Counted from the stretch's first letter, positions 1 to 6,753 are shown. The stretch: 10,204 nucleotides of DNA from SIG480 sp045636165 (GCA_045636165.1 JAZTWZ010000037.1:1-10204), one strand, 5' to 3'. The notes: generated from the sequence alone by a model not told the origin. Numbers and translations: made by a program.

Positions 1-1297
1 TTTTATTTCGGTTGATGAATTGAATGGCTTTTTGCCGCGTCTTGAAAAGGCTCATGAAACGCTTGTCAACGGTACGGGCGAGGGTTCTGATTTTCTCGGA
101 TGGCTTACGCTTCCCGGGAATGTTGATATGGAAGAACTCTCCCGAATAAAGCTTTCTGCAAAGAAGATAAGAGAAAACTCAGATGTTCTGGTAGTTGTCG
201 GAATCGGCGGATCTTATCTCGGTGCGCGTGCCGCGATTGAGTTTATAAAGGGGAGTTTTACGAATCAGCACGGTGGAGAGGACCCCGAGGTGTATTTTGT
301 CGGGAATAACTTAAGCACCGACTATATAAACGAAGTTATAAGTATTATTGGTGAGCGCGATTTCTCTATAAATGTCATTTCAAAATCAGGCTCAACAACA
401 GAGACTGCCATAGCTTTCCGTATTTTTAAAGCGCTTATTGAAAAGAAATACGGAAAAGAAGCGGCAAAAGAAAGAATATTCGTAACGACTGGTAAGGCGC
501 GCGGTGCTCTCAAGAACCTTGCTGATAATGCAGGGTATGAAACATTTGTAATTCCGGACAACATAGGTGGCAGATATTCTGTTCTTACGGCTGTAGGTCT
601 TCTTCCGATGGCAGTAGTAGGAATAGACGTCGATGCTGCACTTTCTGGCGCGAAAAAGGCGTCAGAAGAGCTTGTTTCGACAAAAGATCTGACTAACCCT
701 GCCTGGGCTTATACTGCTTGCCGTAATATTATGTATCAAAAGGGAAAGAAGATTGAGGTTCTTGCTTGCTTTGAGCCGAGATTCCATTTTATGGCTGAGT
801 GGTGGAAGCAGCTTTTCGGCGAGAGTGAAGGAAAAGACGGTCTTGGGATTTTTCCGGCATCTGTCGAATTTTCTGCAGACCTTCATTCAATAGGGCAGTA
901 TATTCAGGAAGGCGAGAGAATGTTGCAGGAGACCTTCGTTTCAATAGGGAAACCGAAGGCTGCGATAGCAATTCCTGAAAACGACGAAGATCTTGACGGT
1001 CTTAATTACCTTGCGGGACACGATGTTGCGTTTGTAAATGAAAACGCATACAAGGGAACGGCGATTGCACATCGTGACGGAAAAACTCCGAATATGACGA
1101 TTGAGCTTTCCGGCTCAGATGCTGAGTGTTTTGGATATCTCGTATATTTCTTTGAGTTTGCCTGCGGTCTTTCGGGATATGTTCTCGGGGTTAATCCGTT
1201 TAATCAGCCGGGAATTGAGGCGTATAAGAAAAATATGTTTGCGCTTCTCGGAAAACCGGGCTATGAAGAGCTCAGAAAAGAAATTTTGGAAAAATAA
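1..1297 (+). CDS. pgi: Glucose-6-phosphate isomerase, 5'-truncated by window edge
   Basis: Pgi interconverts glucose 6-phosphate and fructose 6-phosphate in the cytoplasm, in glycolysis and gluconeogenesis. The frame is open through the left edge (codons from position 2 read FISVDELNG), so the start lies outside the window; a TTG at 20 is probably internal. About 431 residues are visible against roughly 450 in Firmicute Pgi, so some 15-20 are missing. Counting from the TTG codon: the sugar-phosphate region VVGIGGSYLGAR is at 59-70, SKSGSTTET at 121-129, the first family signature DNIGGRYSVLTAVG at 180-193, the active-site Glu region GESEGKDG at 267-274, the histidine region DLHSIGQY at 287-294, and the second signature ending NPFNQPGIEAYKK at 392-404 with its catalytic-type Lys. 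It ends at TAA 1295-1297. No terminator hairpin follows directly, so some readthrough into the next gene is possible. The identification is firm. Confidence 0.97.
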   Translation, partial: FISVDELNGFLPRLEKAHETLVNGTGEGSDFLGWLTLPGNVDMEELSRIKLSAKKIRENSDVLVVVGIGGSYLGARAAIEFIKGSFTNQHGGEDPEVYFVGNNLSTDYINEVISIIGERDFSINVISKSGSTTETAIAFRIFKALIEKKYGKEAAKERIFVTTGKARGALKNLADNAGYETFVIPDNIGGRYSVLTAVGLLPMAVVGIDVDAALSGAKKASEELVSTKDLTNPAWAYTACRNIMYQKGKKIEVLACFEPRFHFMAEWWKQLFGESEGKDGLGIFPASVEFSADLHSIGQYIQEGERMLQETFVSIGKPKAAIAIPENDEDLDGLNYLAGHDVAFVNENAYKGTAIAHRDGKTPNMTIELSGSDAECFGYLVYFFEFACGLSGYVLGVNPFNQPGIEAYKKNMFALLGKPGYEELRKEILEK

Positions 1298-1318
1298 CAA
1301 AAATATTAAAATATCGTA

Positions 1319-1347
1319 TTGAGATTTTGTCTAAAATGTGTTATCAT
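1319..1347 (+). promoter_or_regulatory. Sigma-A type promoter for the small P-loop gene
   Basis: A -35 box TTGAGA (1319-1324) and a -10 box TATCAT (1342-1347) are separated by exactly 17 bp. A TG dinucleotide at 1339-1340 gives an extended -10 (TGnTATCAT). Transcription would start near 1353-1355, leaving an untranslated leader of about 88 nt before the ATG at 1441. This is the best promoter match I find in the window. It suggests that the P-loop gene is transcribed separately from pgi. Confidence 0.72.
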
Positions 1348-1352
1348 ATAGT

Positions 1353-1440
1353 CAGAGAAACTCAACCCTCGTAAGGTTGAAATTCGGCAATCGCTTGCCG
1401 TGAAAGCGAGGACCGCATTTTGCGGAGTTAGGAGTGGACT
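1353..1440 (+). ncRNA. Structured 5' leader with three hairpins (unclassified)
   Basis: Three perfect hairpins sit between the promoter and the start codon. H1 pairs TCAACC (1362-1367) with GGTTGA (1375-1380) around a 7-nt loop CTCGTAA. H2 pairs CGGCAA (1385-1390) with TTGCCG (1395-1400) around TCGC. H3 pairs CCGCA (1413-1417) with TGCGG (1421-1425) around TTT. The linker GCGAG at 1406-1410 can pair either with the H1 loop (1368-1372, one G-U) or with the H2 loop (1391-1394), which are mutually exclusive. The ribosome binding site AGGAG (1430-1434) follows H3, 6 nt from the ATG. No hairpin is followed by a U-tract, so any control would more likely act on translation or RNA stability than by termination. 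It does not match any riboswitch consensus I can recall. It may be a cis-regulatory RNA or simply a stabilising leader. Confidence 0.5.
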
Positions 1441-1848
1441 ATGGTTCGCGTAATTATGGGACTTCAGGGTCATGGAAAGACAAAACAGATTATTGAGCTT
1501 ACCAACAAGGCTGCAGCTGAAGAATTGACAGCAGTTTGCATCGAGCGTGGTACAAAGCTTACATACGATATAAGTCATAAGGCTCGCTTGGTTGATGTTT
1601 CGGGCTACTTTATTGAGAGCTATGAGCATCTCAAGGCATTCATCTGTGGTATGCATTCTTCAAACTTCGACCTTTCAAAGGTTTTTATCGATAGCCTTTA
1701 CAAGGTTTCAAAGTGTGATTTTGAGAAGCAGACAGAAGACTTCCTTCTCTGGGCAGATAAGTTCGGCGAAGAGAACGGAATTGACTTTGTAATTACAATC
1801 AGCGCCGATGAGACAAAGGCATCTGACATTATCAAGAAGTTCTTTTAA
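1441..1848 (+). CDS. Small P-loop NTPase-like protein of unknown function
   Basis: This 135-residue protein has no function I can name. It starts with a beta strand and a canonical Walker A motif, GLQGHGKT at residues 7-14, followed by a helix. A hydrophobic strand ending in Asp, KVFIDS at 80-85, fits Walker B but lacks the usual following Glu. Further strands (AVCIE 31-35, FVITIS 116-121) give a near-minimal P-loop core. There is no signal peptide, membrane segment or partner domain. Similar short proteins in Clostridia are, as I recall, often called ATP-binding or mislabelled PilT-like; there is no basis here for a pilus role. Lysine is AAG in 13 of 14 codons and all three Asn codons are AAC, a bias typical of strong expression and more marked than in neighbours. 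It has its own promoter, a structured leader, an AGGAG site with 6-nt spacing and its own terminator, so it is monocistronic. Confidence 0.85.
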   Translation: MVRVIMGLQGHGKTKQIIELTNKAAAEELTAVCIERGTKLTYDISHKARLVDVSGYFIESYEHLKAFICGMHSSNFDLSKVFIDSLYKVSKCDFEKQTEDFLLWADKFGEENGIDFVITISADETKASDIIKKFF

Positions 1849-1855
1849 GTAAAAC

Positions 1856-1888
1856 AAAAACGGAGTAGCTTGGCTACTCCGTTTTTTT
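1856..1888. terminator. Strong bidirectional intrinsic terminator
   Basis: A perfect 9-bp stem, CGGAGTAGC (1861-1869) with GCTACTCCG (1873-1881), closes a TTG loop. On the plus strand seven T follow (1882-1888). On the minus strand the preceding A-run (1856-1860) supplies TTTTTGTTTT after the same stem. It therefore ends both the P-loop transcript and the long convergent minus-strand block. The HAD gene's TAA stop (1889-1887) lies within the plus-strand T-tract. Confidence 0.95.
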
Positions 1889-2702
1889 ATACACTTTTTA
1901 TATAGTCAAATGCGTATGTAATTCCAAAATCATCGTTTGATTTCGTGACGAAGTCGGCGATTTTTTTAATATCGTCGCTTGCGTTGCCCATTGCAACGGA
2001 AAAACCTGCAGCTTTTAACATTTCCTCATCATTCGGACTGTCGCCGAAAGCAACAGTCTCAGAAATCGGGATATCAAAATACTCAGCAAGAAGCTTGAGT
2101 GCCCGTCCTTTTGAGGTTTCCTTGCGCATGACATCAATGAGTCCTTTGCCCGAGCAGACAAAGCTAAGAGAGGTGTTGCCGCCCCAACGGGCATAAAACT
2201 GGGGGATCTTCTCAATGTCATCGCTTATGAGAAGTTTGTGTATATTACGGTATTCTGCCTCTTCCGGATACTCAGAAGCATTCTTCATCGGGACTCGGTG
2301 CTCCTCAGGAATAGTTTCATTATACGCCTTGTAAAAGTCTATGCGCTTGCTGTTTGGTGCGTGATAAATGTAGTCGCGGGTGTAGAAAAGATAGTCTGCA
2401 CCTTCTTTTCTGAGGTCTGAAAGTACCGTCATAGCATCAGAGGGGAGGAGAAACTTCTCCTGTATGATTTCGCCTGTTGACGGATTGAGTATAACGCCGC
2501 CGTTGCAGGTTATAACCGGGTCGGAAAGTCCGAGTGTTGCCACATACTCTTTTATCTGAAGAACGGAACGACCTGTTGCAATAACAATCTTGACACCTTC
2601 ACGGCTCAAATCGCGAAGGGTAGCGAGGTCGGTCTCGGAAATTCTGTTTTTTGAATTGAGGAGAGTTCCGTCAAGGTCAAAAAAAGCACAAGAGATTTTC
2701 AT
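1887..2702 (-). CDS. Cof-type HAD-superfamily hydrolase (IIB subfamily)
   Basis: This is a 271-residue cytoplasmic phosphatase of the Cof/YidA group, which usually removes phosphate from sugar phosphates, nucleotides or flavin precursors. The exact substrate cannot be read from sequence. All four HAD motifs are present: motif I FFDLDGT with nucleophile D9 and acid/base D11, motif II IATGRS with T43, motif III K198 in TSKGRAL, and motif IV GDSPND at 220-225. The region at about 84-190 is the C2B cap. The length is typical. The start ATG is supported by GGAGG six bases upstream. It is the last gene of the minus block, separated from the ArsC-like gene by 128 bp with two inverted repeats, so it may be transcribed or processed separately. 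It ends directly on the shared terminator. Confidence 0.93.
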   Translation of the reverse strand: MKISCAFFDLDGTLLNSKNRISETDLATLRDLSREGVKIVIATGRSVLQIKEYVATLGLSDPVITCNGGVILNPSTGEIIQEKFLLPSDAMTVLSDLRKEGADYLFYTRDYIYHAPNSKRIDFYKAYNETIPEEHRVPMKNASEYPEEAEYRNIHKLLISDDIEKIPQFYARWGGNTSLSFVCSGKGLIDVMRKETSKGRALKLLAEYFDIPISETVAFGDSPNDEEMLKAAGFSVAMGNASDDIKKIADFVTKSNDDFGITYAFDYIKSV

Positions 2703-2725
2703 GTTATTCCTCCGTTTTAAGTAGT

Positions 2726-2751
2726 ACAGCTATCGGATTTCCGATAGCTGT
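2726..2751. repeat. 11-bp perfect inverted repeat upstream of the HAD gene
   Basis: ACAGCTATCGG (2726-2736) and CCGATAGCTGT (2741-2751) form a perfect stem with a 4-base ATTT loop. It lies 23 bp upstream of the HAD start codon. Read on the minus strand it is followed by ACTACTTAAAAC, not a U-tract, and on the plus strand by AAGTTTTATT. It is therefore a poor intrinsic terminator. It could be an mRNA-processing or stability hairpin or an operator; nothing seen decides this. Confidence 0.6.
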
Positions 2752-2766
2752 AAGTTTTATTGTGCA

Positions 2767-2820
2767 AACAACAGGGTTCCCGGGCCCGGGAACCAGCAAC
2801 AATCTTCGATTGCGTTGTTG
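2767..2820. repeat. 20-bp perfect palindrome within a nested inverted-repeat cluster
   Basis: A gap-free palindrome (half-site GGTTCCCGGG) spans 2775-2794. Beside it, AATC/GATT (2801-2804 with 2808-2811), extended by CAAC/GTTG (2797-2800 with 2814-2817), forms a second hairpin with a GC bulge. As an alternative, AACAAC (2767-2772) can pair with GTTGTT (2814-2819), enclosing the palindrome and the short inner hairpin in a three-way junction. AGGGTTC occurs as a direct repeat at 2773-2779 and 2824-2830. On the minus strand the palindrome is followed by CTGTTGTTTG, so it could act as a modest terminator after the ArsC-like gene. It might also be a copy of a dispersed palindromic element. Confidence 0.6.
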
Positions 2821-2830
2821 GGTAGGGTTC

Positions 2831-3169
2831 TTATTCCCAATTTTTCCAGATTTCAGGAGCGTAGCCGAGAGTTATTTCTCGTCCGTTTCTAACTATCGGC
2901 GTTACGATAAGACCCGGGCTTTCCATAAGCTTTTCTATCTTTGCAGAATCTGTCGCGAGATATTCAATAAAACTTTCGGCGTATCCTTTTGCCTTTTTGT
3001 TTATCATCGCATCAAGCCCGACCTTGCTTTTTACAAGCTCAAATTCCTTGGGGGAGAGCCCGAAGCGCGGAAGGTCAACCGACTGGAATTTTATTCTTCT
3101 TTCTTTGAAGTAGCGCTCTGCTTTTTTTGTATCAAAACAGCTTTTTGCACCGTAAATCTGGATGTTCAT
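2831..3169 (-). CDS. ArsC/Spx-family thioredoxin-fold protein
   Basis: This 112-residue cytoplasmic protein belongs to the ArsC/Spx/YffB family. The N-terminal strand IQIYGAKSCFDTKKAERYF places a single cysteine, C11, where the family has its redox Cys. It has no CxxC as in Spx and is the protein's only cysteine. The conserved TPIVRNG with a cis-Pro-type turn is at 90-96, followed by GYAPEIWKNW at the end. Family members include arsenate reductases and the RNA-polymerase-binding regulator Spx. No ars genes are nearby, so arsenate reduction is not supported by context. Its ATG overlaps the ClpE stop by one base (TAATG), and only a weak AGG lies upstream, implying translational coupling to ClpE. 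The family assignment is firm and the function open. Confidence 0.88.
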   Translation of the reverse strand: MNIQIYGAKSCFDTKKAERYFKERRIKFQSVDLPRFGLSPKEFELVKSKVGLDAMINKKAKGYAESFIEYLATDSAKIEKLMESPGLIVTPIVRNGREITLGYAPEIWKNWE

Positions 3170-5463
3170 TAAGCAATACCTATGCTCAAGGAGCCGTCAT
3201 TAACAGAAACCTTGATAATCTGTATTTTCTTTTCGTAATTTTCGATTATAAGGTTTGCGATAGCATCCTCAAGCTCTTTCTGTATAAGTCGGCGAAGGTT
3301 TCTCGCACCGTATTTTTCGGAGAACGATTTCTCGGCGAGATAATCTGTGAGGCTTTCATCAAAAGAGAGCGTCATACCTTTTTCTGCAAGTGAAGCTGTA
3401 AGGTCAGAGAGCATAATCTTTGCGATAGCTTTGAAGTTCTCTTTTGAGAGGGAATTGAAGGCAACTATCTCGTCAATTCGATTTATGAATTCAGGGCGCA
3501 GGAAATCGGAAAGAGCCTTCATAACGCGCTCACGGTTCTGCGTTGCGGCGGTCTCGGAAAAACCTACCGTGCCCGTCTTGAACTGGCTGCCTGCGTTTGA
3601 TGTCATAACGATAACTACATTCTCAAAATTGACCTCGCGACCCTGCGAGTCGGTGATTCTGCCGTCGTCGAGAATCTGGAGAAGGATGTTCAGGACATCG
3701 GGATGCGCCTTTTCGATTTCGTCAAACAAAACGACTGAATACGGCTTTCTTCGAATCTTTTCCGTAAGCTGTCCTGCCTCATCATAACCGACATATCCGG
3801 GAGGTGCGCCGATGAGCTTTGAAACGGCGTGCTTCTCCATAAACTCGGACATATCGAGGCGGATAAGTGATTCGGGCGAATTGAAAAGGTCAGCCGCGAG
3901 ACACTTTACAAGCTCGGTCTTTCCGACACCTGTCGAGCCGGTAAAGAGGAAAGAAACGGGCTTTCTTTTCGGAGAGATGCCGACGCGGTTACGTTTTATC
4001 GCAGCAGCTACTGCAGAGACTGCCTCGTCCTGACCGATTATGCGCGCCTTAAGACGATCTTCAAGCTCTGAAAGACGCTTGAACTCGGTTTCGCGTATAG
4101 CTGAAGCAGGAATTTTTGTCCAGAGCTCTATTATCTTTGCGAGGTTCTCATCTGTGAGCTCAGGAACGGGTTCGCGTTCAAGCTCTTCCTTTCTTTCTAG
4201 GAGTCTGCATTCATCGCTTTTTAAAAGCGCAAGTCGTTCAAAAGCCTTATCCGAATTGTCTCCGGTAAGAGCATCGCGTTCATCCTCAATTTTCTTGAGA
4301 CTACGCGCAATTTCCGCTCGCTCGGAAATGCTCTTGTTTGTGAGGTTTAAGTCAGAACACGCTTCGTCAATAAGGTCGATAGCCTTATCGGGGAGAAAAC
4401 GGTCCGTAATATATCGCTCAGAGAGGATAACGGCAAGTCGTGCAATATCATCAGTTATGCGGACACCGTGGTATTCTTCGTAGTAATGAGCGATTCCGCG
4501 GATGATGTCAACAGTTTCGTCAATTGACGGCTCGTTGACTATAACTGTCTGGAATCTGCGCTCAAGAGCGCTGTCCTTTTCGATGTGCTTTCTGTATTCT
4601 GCAAAGGTTGTCGCGCCGATAACCTGAATCTCGCCGCGCGAAAGAGCAGGTTTTAAGATGTTTGCGGCGTTCATGGAGCCTTCGGCATCGCCTGCACCGA
4701 CGAGATTGTGAACCTCATCGATAACTAAAATAACATTGCCTTTTTTCTTTATATCGTCAATAAGACCCTTCATACGGCTCTCAAACTGACCGCGGAACTG
4801 AGTTCCGGCAACGAGAGAGGTGAGGTCGAGAAGGAAAATTTCCTTGTCGCGAAGCTTTCCGGGAACCGCGCCTTCAATTGTTCGTATTGCAAGCCCCTCT
4901 GCTATTGCGGTTTTGCCGACACCGGGTTCACCGGTAAGGCAGGGGTTATTTTTCTGGCGGCGGTTTAAAATCTGAATAACGCGCTCAATTTCGGAATCAC
5001 GGCCTACGATTCTATCAAGCTTTCCTTCTTTTGCACGCTCTGTAAGAGAAATGCAGAAGTTATCAAGATGCTTGTATTTCGTAGCCTTTTTGCCGTCGGA
5101 CTTGGTTTTGTCAGAAGACGGAGTTTCCGCTTCAGGTGACGGAGACTGCGGCATGTTTCCGAAGAGCTTGTTAAGGAAGGGGAAGGTTGCGGTTTTTCCG
5201 TCTGCATCCTCGTCACCTTCGTCTGTGAGCATGGGGAGATCCTCTCCGCCCTCGCCAAGAATACCCATCATTTCGCTTGTCATCGCGTCAAGCTCCTCAT
5301 CAGAGATGCCGAGCTTTGACATAAGGTCATCAACGGGCTTTATTCCAAGCTCCTTTGCACACTTAAGGCAAAGCCCTTCGCTGACGGAGTTTTCGCCTTC
5401 CATTTTCGTAACAAATATAACAGCAAGGTTTTTCTTGCATCTGCTGCATAAAGTAGGTTGCAT
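3169..5463 (-). CDS. clpE: ClpE-type AAA+ protein unfoldase with N-terminal zinc finger
   Basis: This is a 764-residue Hsp100 ATPase expected to unfold proteins for ClpP in the cytoplasm. The N-terminus has two cysteine pairs, CSRC (6-9) and CLKC (32-35), a zinc-finger arrangement typical of ClpE. The usual Clp N-domain of ClpC is absent. An acidic Ser/Pro-rich linker (about 60-127) leads to D1: Walker A GEPGVGKT 178-185, Walker B VILVIDE 244-250, Arg-finger region LERRF 300-304. A charged helical middle region spans about 376-432. D2 has Walker A GSTGVGKT 509-516, Walker B VVLFDE 577-582, a ClpP-docking tripeptide VGF at 633-635, and sensor-2 GAR at 719-721. The start ATG has AAAGGA upstream at a longish 13-nt spacing; no alternative start codon lies close by in frame. 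It sits 27 bp after pgsA and overlaps the ArsC-like gene. No CtsR box or mcsA/mcsB is seen nearby. ClpE is preferred over ClpC because of the zinc finger. Confidence 0.93.
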   Translation of the reverse strand: MQPTLCSRCKKNLAVIFVTKMEGENSVSEGLCLKCAKELGIKPVDDLMSKLGISDEELDAMTSEMMGILGEGGEDLPMLTDEGDEDADGKTATFPFLNKLFGNMPQSPSPEAETPSSDKTKSDGKKATKYKHLDNFCISLTERAKEGKLDRIVGRDSEIERVIQILNRRQKNNPCLTGEPGVGKTAIAEGLAIRTIEGAVPGKLRDKEIFLLDLTSLVAGTQFRGQFESRMKGLIDDIKKKGNVILVIDEVHNLVGAGDAEGSMNAANILKPALSRGEIQVIGATTFAEYRKHIEKDSALERRFQTVIVNEPSIDETVDIIRGIAHYYEEYHGVRITDDIARLAVILSERYITDRFLPDKAIDLIDEACSDLNLTNKSISERAEIARSLKKIEDERDALTGDNSDKAFERLALLKSDECRLLERKEELEREPVPELTDENLAKIIELWTKIPASAIRETEFKRLSELEDRLKARIIGQDEAVSAVAAAIKRNRVGISPKRKPVSFLFTGSTGVGKTELVKCLAADLFNSPESLIRLDMSEFMEKHAVSKLIGAPPGYVGYDEAGQLTEKIRRKPYSVVLFDEIEKAHPDVLNILLQILDDGRITDSQGREVNFENVVIVMTSNAGSQFKTGTVGFSETAATQNRERVMKALSDFLRPEFINRIDEIVAFNSLSKENFKAIAKIMLSDLTASLAEKGMTLSFDESLTDYLAEKSFSEKYGARNLRRLIQKELEDAIANLIIENYEKKIQIIKVSVNDGSLSIGIA

Positions 5464-5490
5464 TTTGAAATACCAATCCTTTTTTGTAAA

Positions 5491-6039
5491 TTAAAACGAT
5501 GTAGTTTCGTGTGATTTTCTGAATTTGAAATATTGATAGAGATAGCTGAAGAAAGCTAAGAATGAGAGGAGTATTGCCATAACGGAAAAGACAGTTTTAA
5601 TCGCAGAGGTAATGAAATTCTCAAACAGAAGAATTGAGCATCCGCCAATAACGAGGAAAACTGTTGCAAGCTTTCCGAGAATGTTTGACTGGAAAACAGC
5701 GGACATTTCGCGGTACAGCTTAACGCCGCCGAGGACGAGAAGTAAGTCTTTTGCGAAAATCAAAGCAATCGCCCACCACGGAATAAGACCGACCGAGGTA
5801 ATGCAGACAAAAACGGTAATTGTCATCATTTTATCGGCGAGAGGGTCGAGAATCTTGCCGAGACGGGTTATCAAGTTGAATTTTCTCGCAATGATACCGT
5901 CTAAAACATCGGTGATTCCTGCGACGGCATATACACACGCGGCAAGCGTATGTGCATACGGAAGGTCGGAGAAAAAGAACGCGATGAAGACCGGGACGAG
6001 ACACATTCTTACGATTGAAAGTAGGTTAGGTAAATTCAT
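5491..6039 (-). CDS. pgsA: CDP-diacylglycerol--glycerol-3-phosphate 3-phosphatidyltransferase
   Basis: PgsA makes phosphatidylglycerol phosphate from CDP-diacylglycerol and glycerol 3-phosphate at the cytoplasmic membrane, the committed step to phosphatidylglycerol. The 182-residue length is normal. The full CDP-alcohol phosphatidyltransferase motif is present: D47-G48-x2-A51-R52-x8-G61-x3-D65-x3-D69, with an extra D44, whose aspartates bind metal and substrate. The N-terminal MNLPNLLSIVRM is typical of the family. Several hydrophobic membrane segments follow (roughly 6-22, 28-43, 72-106, 122-138, 145-165). The AAGGAA site is about 9 nt from the ATG. It is 30 bp downstream of the CvpA-family gene and 27 bp upstream of clpE, so co-transcription is likely. 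A cardiolipin synthase of the same superfamily is the only real alternative. Confidence 0.94.
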   Translation of the reverse strand: MNLPNLLSIVRMCLVPVFIAFFFSDLPYAHTLAACVYAVAGITDVLDGIIARKFNLITRLGKILDPLADKMMTITVFVCITSVGLIPWWAIALIFAKDLLLVLGGVKLYREMSAVFQSNILGKLATVFLVIGGCSILLFENFITSAIKTVFSVMAILLSFLAFFSYLYQYFKFRKSHETTSF

Positions 6040-6069
6040 GGCTTCAACTTCCTTGACATAGTTGTTTTC

Positions 6070-6744
6070 TTATTTTAAAAATGATGAAAAAGGAGAAAGT
6101 GATGAAAGGAACTTCAAAACGACAGTTTCTCCGATTAATTCCTCGGTAATGTAAAGTCCTGCTTTTTTTAAAGTATAGGAAAGCGCGATAACTATAAGAT
6201 AACCAAAAATAAGTCCTAAAATAAGTCCGAGCGTTTTGTTTATGAAATTGACTCCCGGAAGACGCGAGGCAAGGTTAACAAGCTTGAATATAAGTTTGAA
6301 TGCAAGAAGCAGGAGAAGGAAGAAAACGATAAACAGAACGCTGTGAGTAATCTTATACGCGACTGTATTTGTTATCGCAGTAAGCGGCTCAACAATGCTC
6401 TGGGTAAGAGCCTTTGAAACATCGCCGATTGCATCTGAAATTATGTTTTCGGGGATTCCGAGCTTTGTAAAAACTTCTGAAAGCTCGCTCGGGTTCTGCG
6501 CTGCGGTTTCGGGAGAAACTTCCGAGTTCCCTTTTATTTCGCCCGAGATGTACGGCGCGACATACTTTTCCGAAACGACGGGAGCTGCAATGTTGGCAAA
6601 TGTTCCTGCGAGAGAAAATGCGAGAATTAGAGCAACTATACCCGAAATCGTTTTTATAAGACCGCGGCGTCTTCCGAGGAGAGCCGATACCAGAATTATG
6701 GCAACAGTAAGTATATCAATAATTATTGCATTCGGTAAACTCAT
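6070..6744 (-). CDS. CvpA family inner-membrane protein
   Basis: This 224-residue membrane protein matches the CvpA/colicin V production family, conserved but of uncertain biochemical role. In other bacteria it is linked to envelope stress, bile-salt tolerance and secretion. TM1 (about 6-24) is followed by the family-typical basic turn GRRRGLIK (24-31), then TM2 (32-52), a hydrophilic stretch of about 80 residues (53-131), TM3 (132-150) and a glycine-rich TM4 (171-190) with a short tail. GGAGG lies 5 nt before the ATG, and the upstream gene's TAG overlaps this site (TAGGAGG), with a 9-bp gap. The position between the DUF5711-like gene and pgsA suggests an envelope role. That is inference from context. 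Confidence 0.87.
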   Translation of the reverse strand: MSLPNAIIIDILTVAIILVSALLGRRRGLIKTISGIVALILAFSLAGTFANIAAPVVSEKYVAPYISGEIKGNSEVSPETAAQNPSELSEVFTKLGIPENIISDAIGDVSKALTQSIVEPLTAITNTVAYKITHSVLFIVFFLLLLLAFKLIFKLVNLASRLPGVNFINKTLGLILGLIFGYLIVIALSYTLKKAGLYITEELIGETVVLKFLSSLSPFSSFLK

Positions 6745-6753
6745 AAAAGCCTC

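Noticed and set aside
20..22. TTG at 20 as the start of pgi
   Set aside because: The same frame stays open to the window edge with Pgi-like sequence, and the protein would be short at the N-terminus. The gene is simply cut by the window.
1353..1440. Known riboswitch (c-di-GMP, THF, preQ1, fluoride, ZTP, guanidine) in the leader
   Set aside because: None of the conserved cores I know for these classes is present. The hairpin arrangement does not fit them either.
2726..2751. Intrinsic terminator between the ArsC-like and HAD genes
   Set aside because: The stem is strong but no U-tract follows on the minus strand, so it is listed only as an inverted repeat.
2762..3172. Plus-strand 136-codon frame overlapping the ArsC-like gene
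   Set aside because: It runs antisense through the conserved ArsC-like gene and through the palindromic spacer, with no recognisable protein features.
3347..5494. Several plus-strand open frames of 70-150 codons opposite clpE
   Set aside because: They are antisense to a clearly conserved gene, match no family, are rich in Ser/Arg as expected from reverse-frame reading, and lack ribosome binding sites.
5464..5540. CtsR box or sigma-A promoter directly upstream of clpE
   Set aside because: No GGTCAAA-type heptad repeat is visible, and no hexamer pair with 16-18 bp spacing was convincing.
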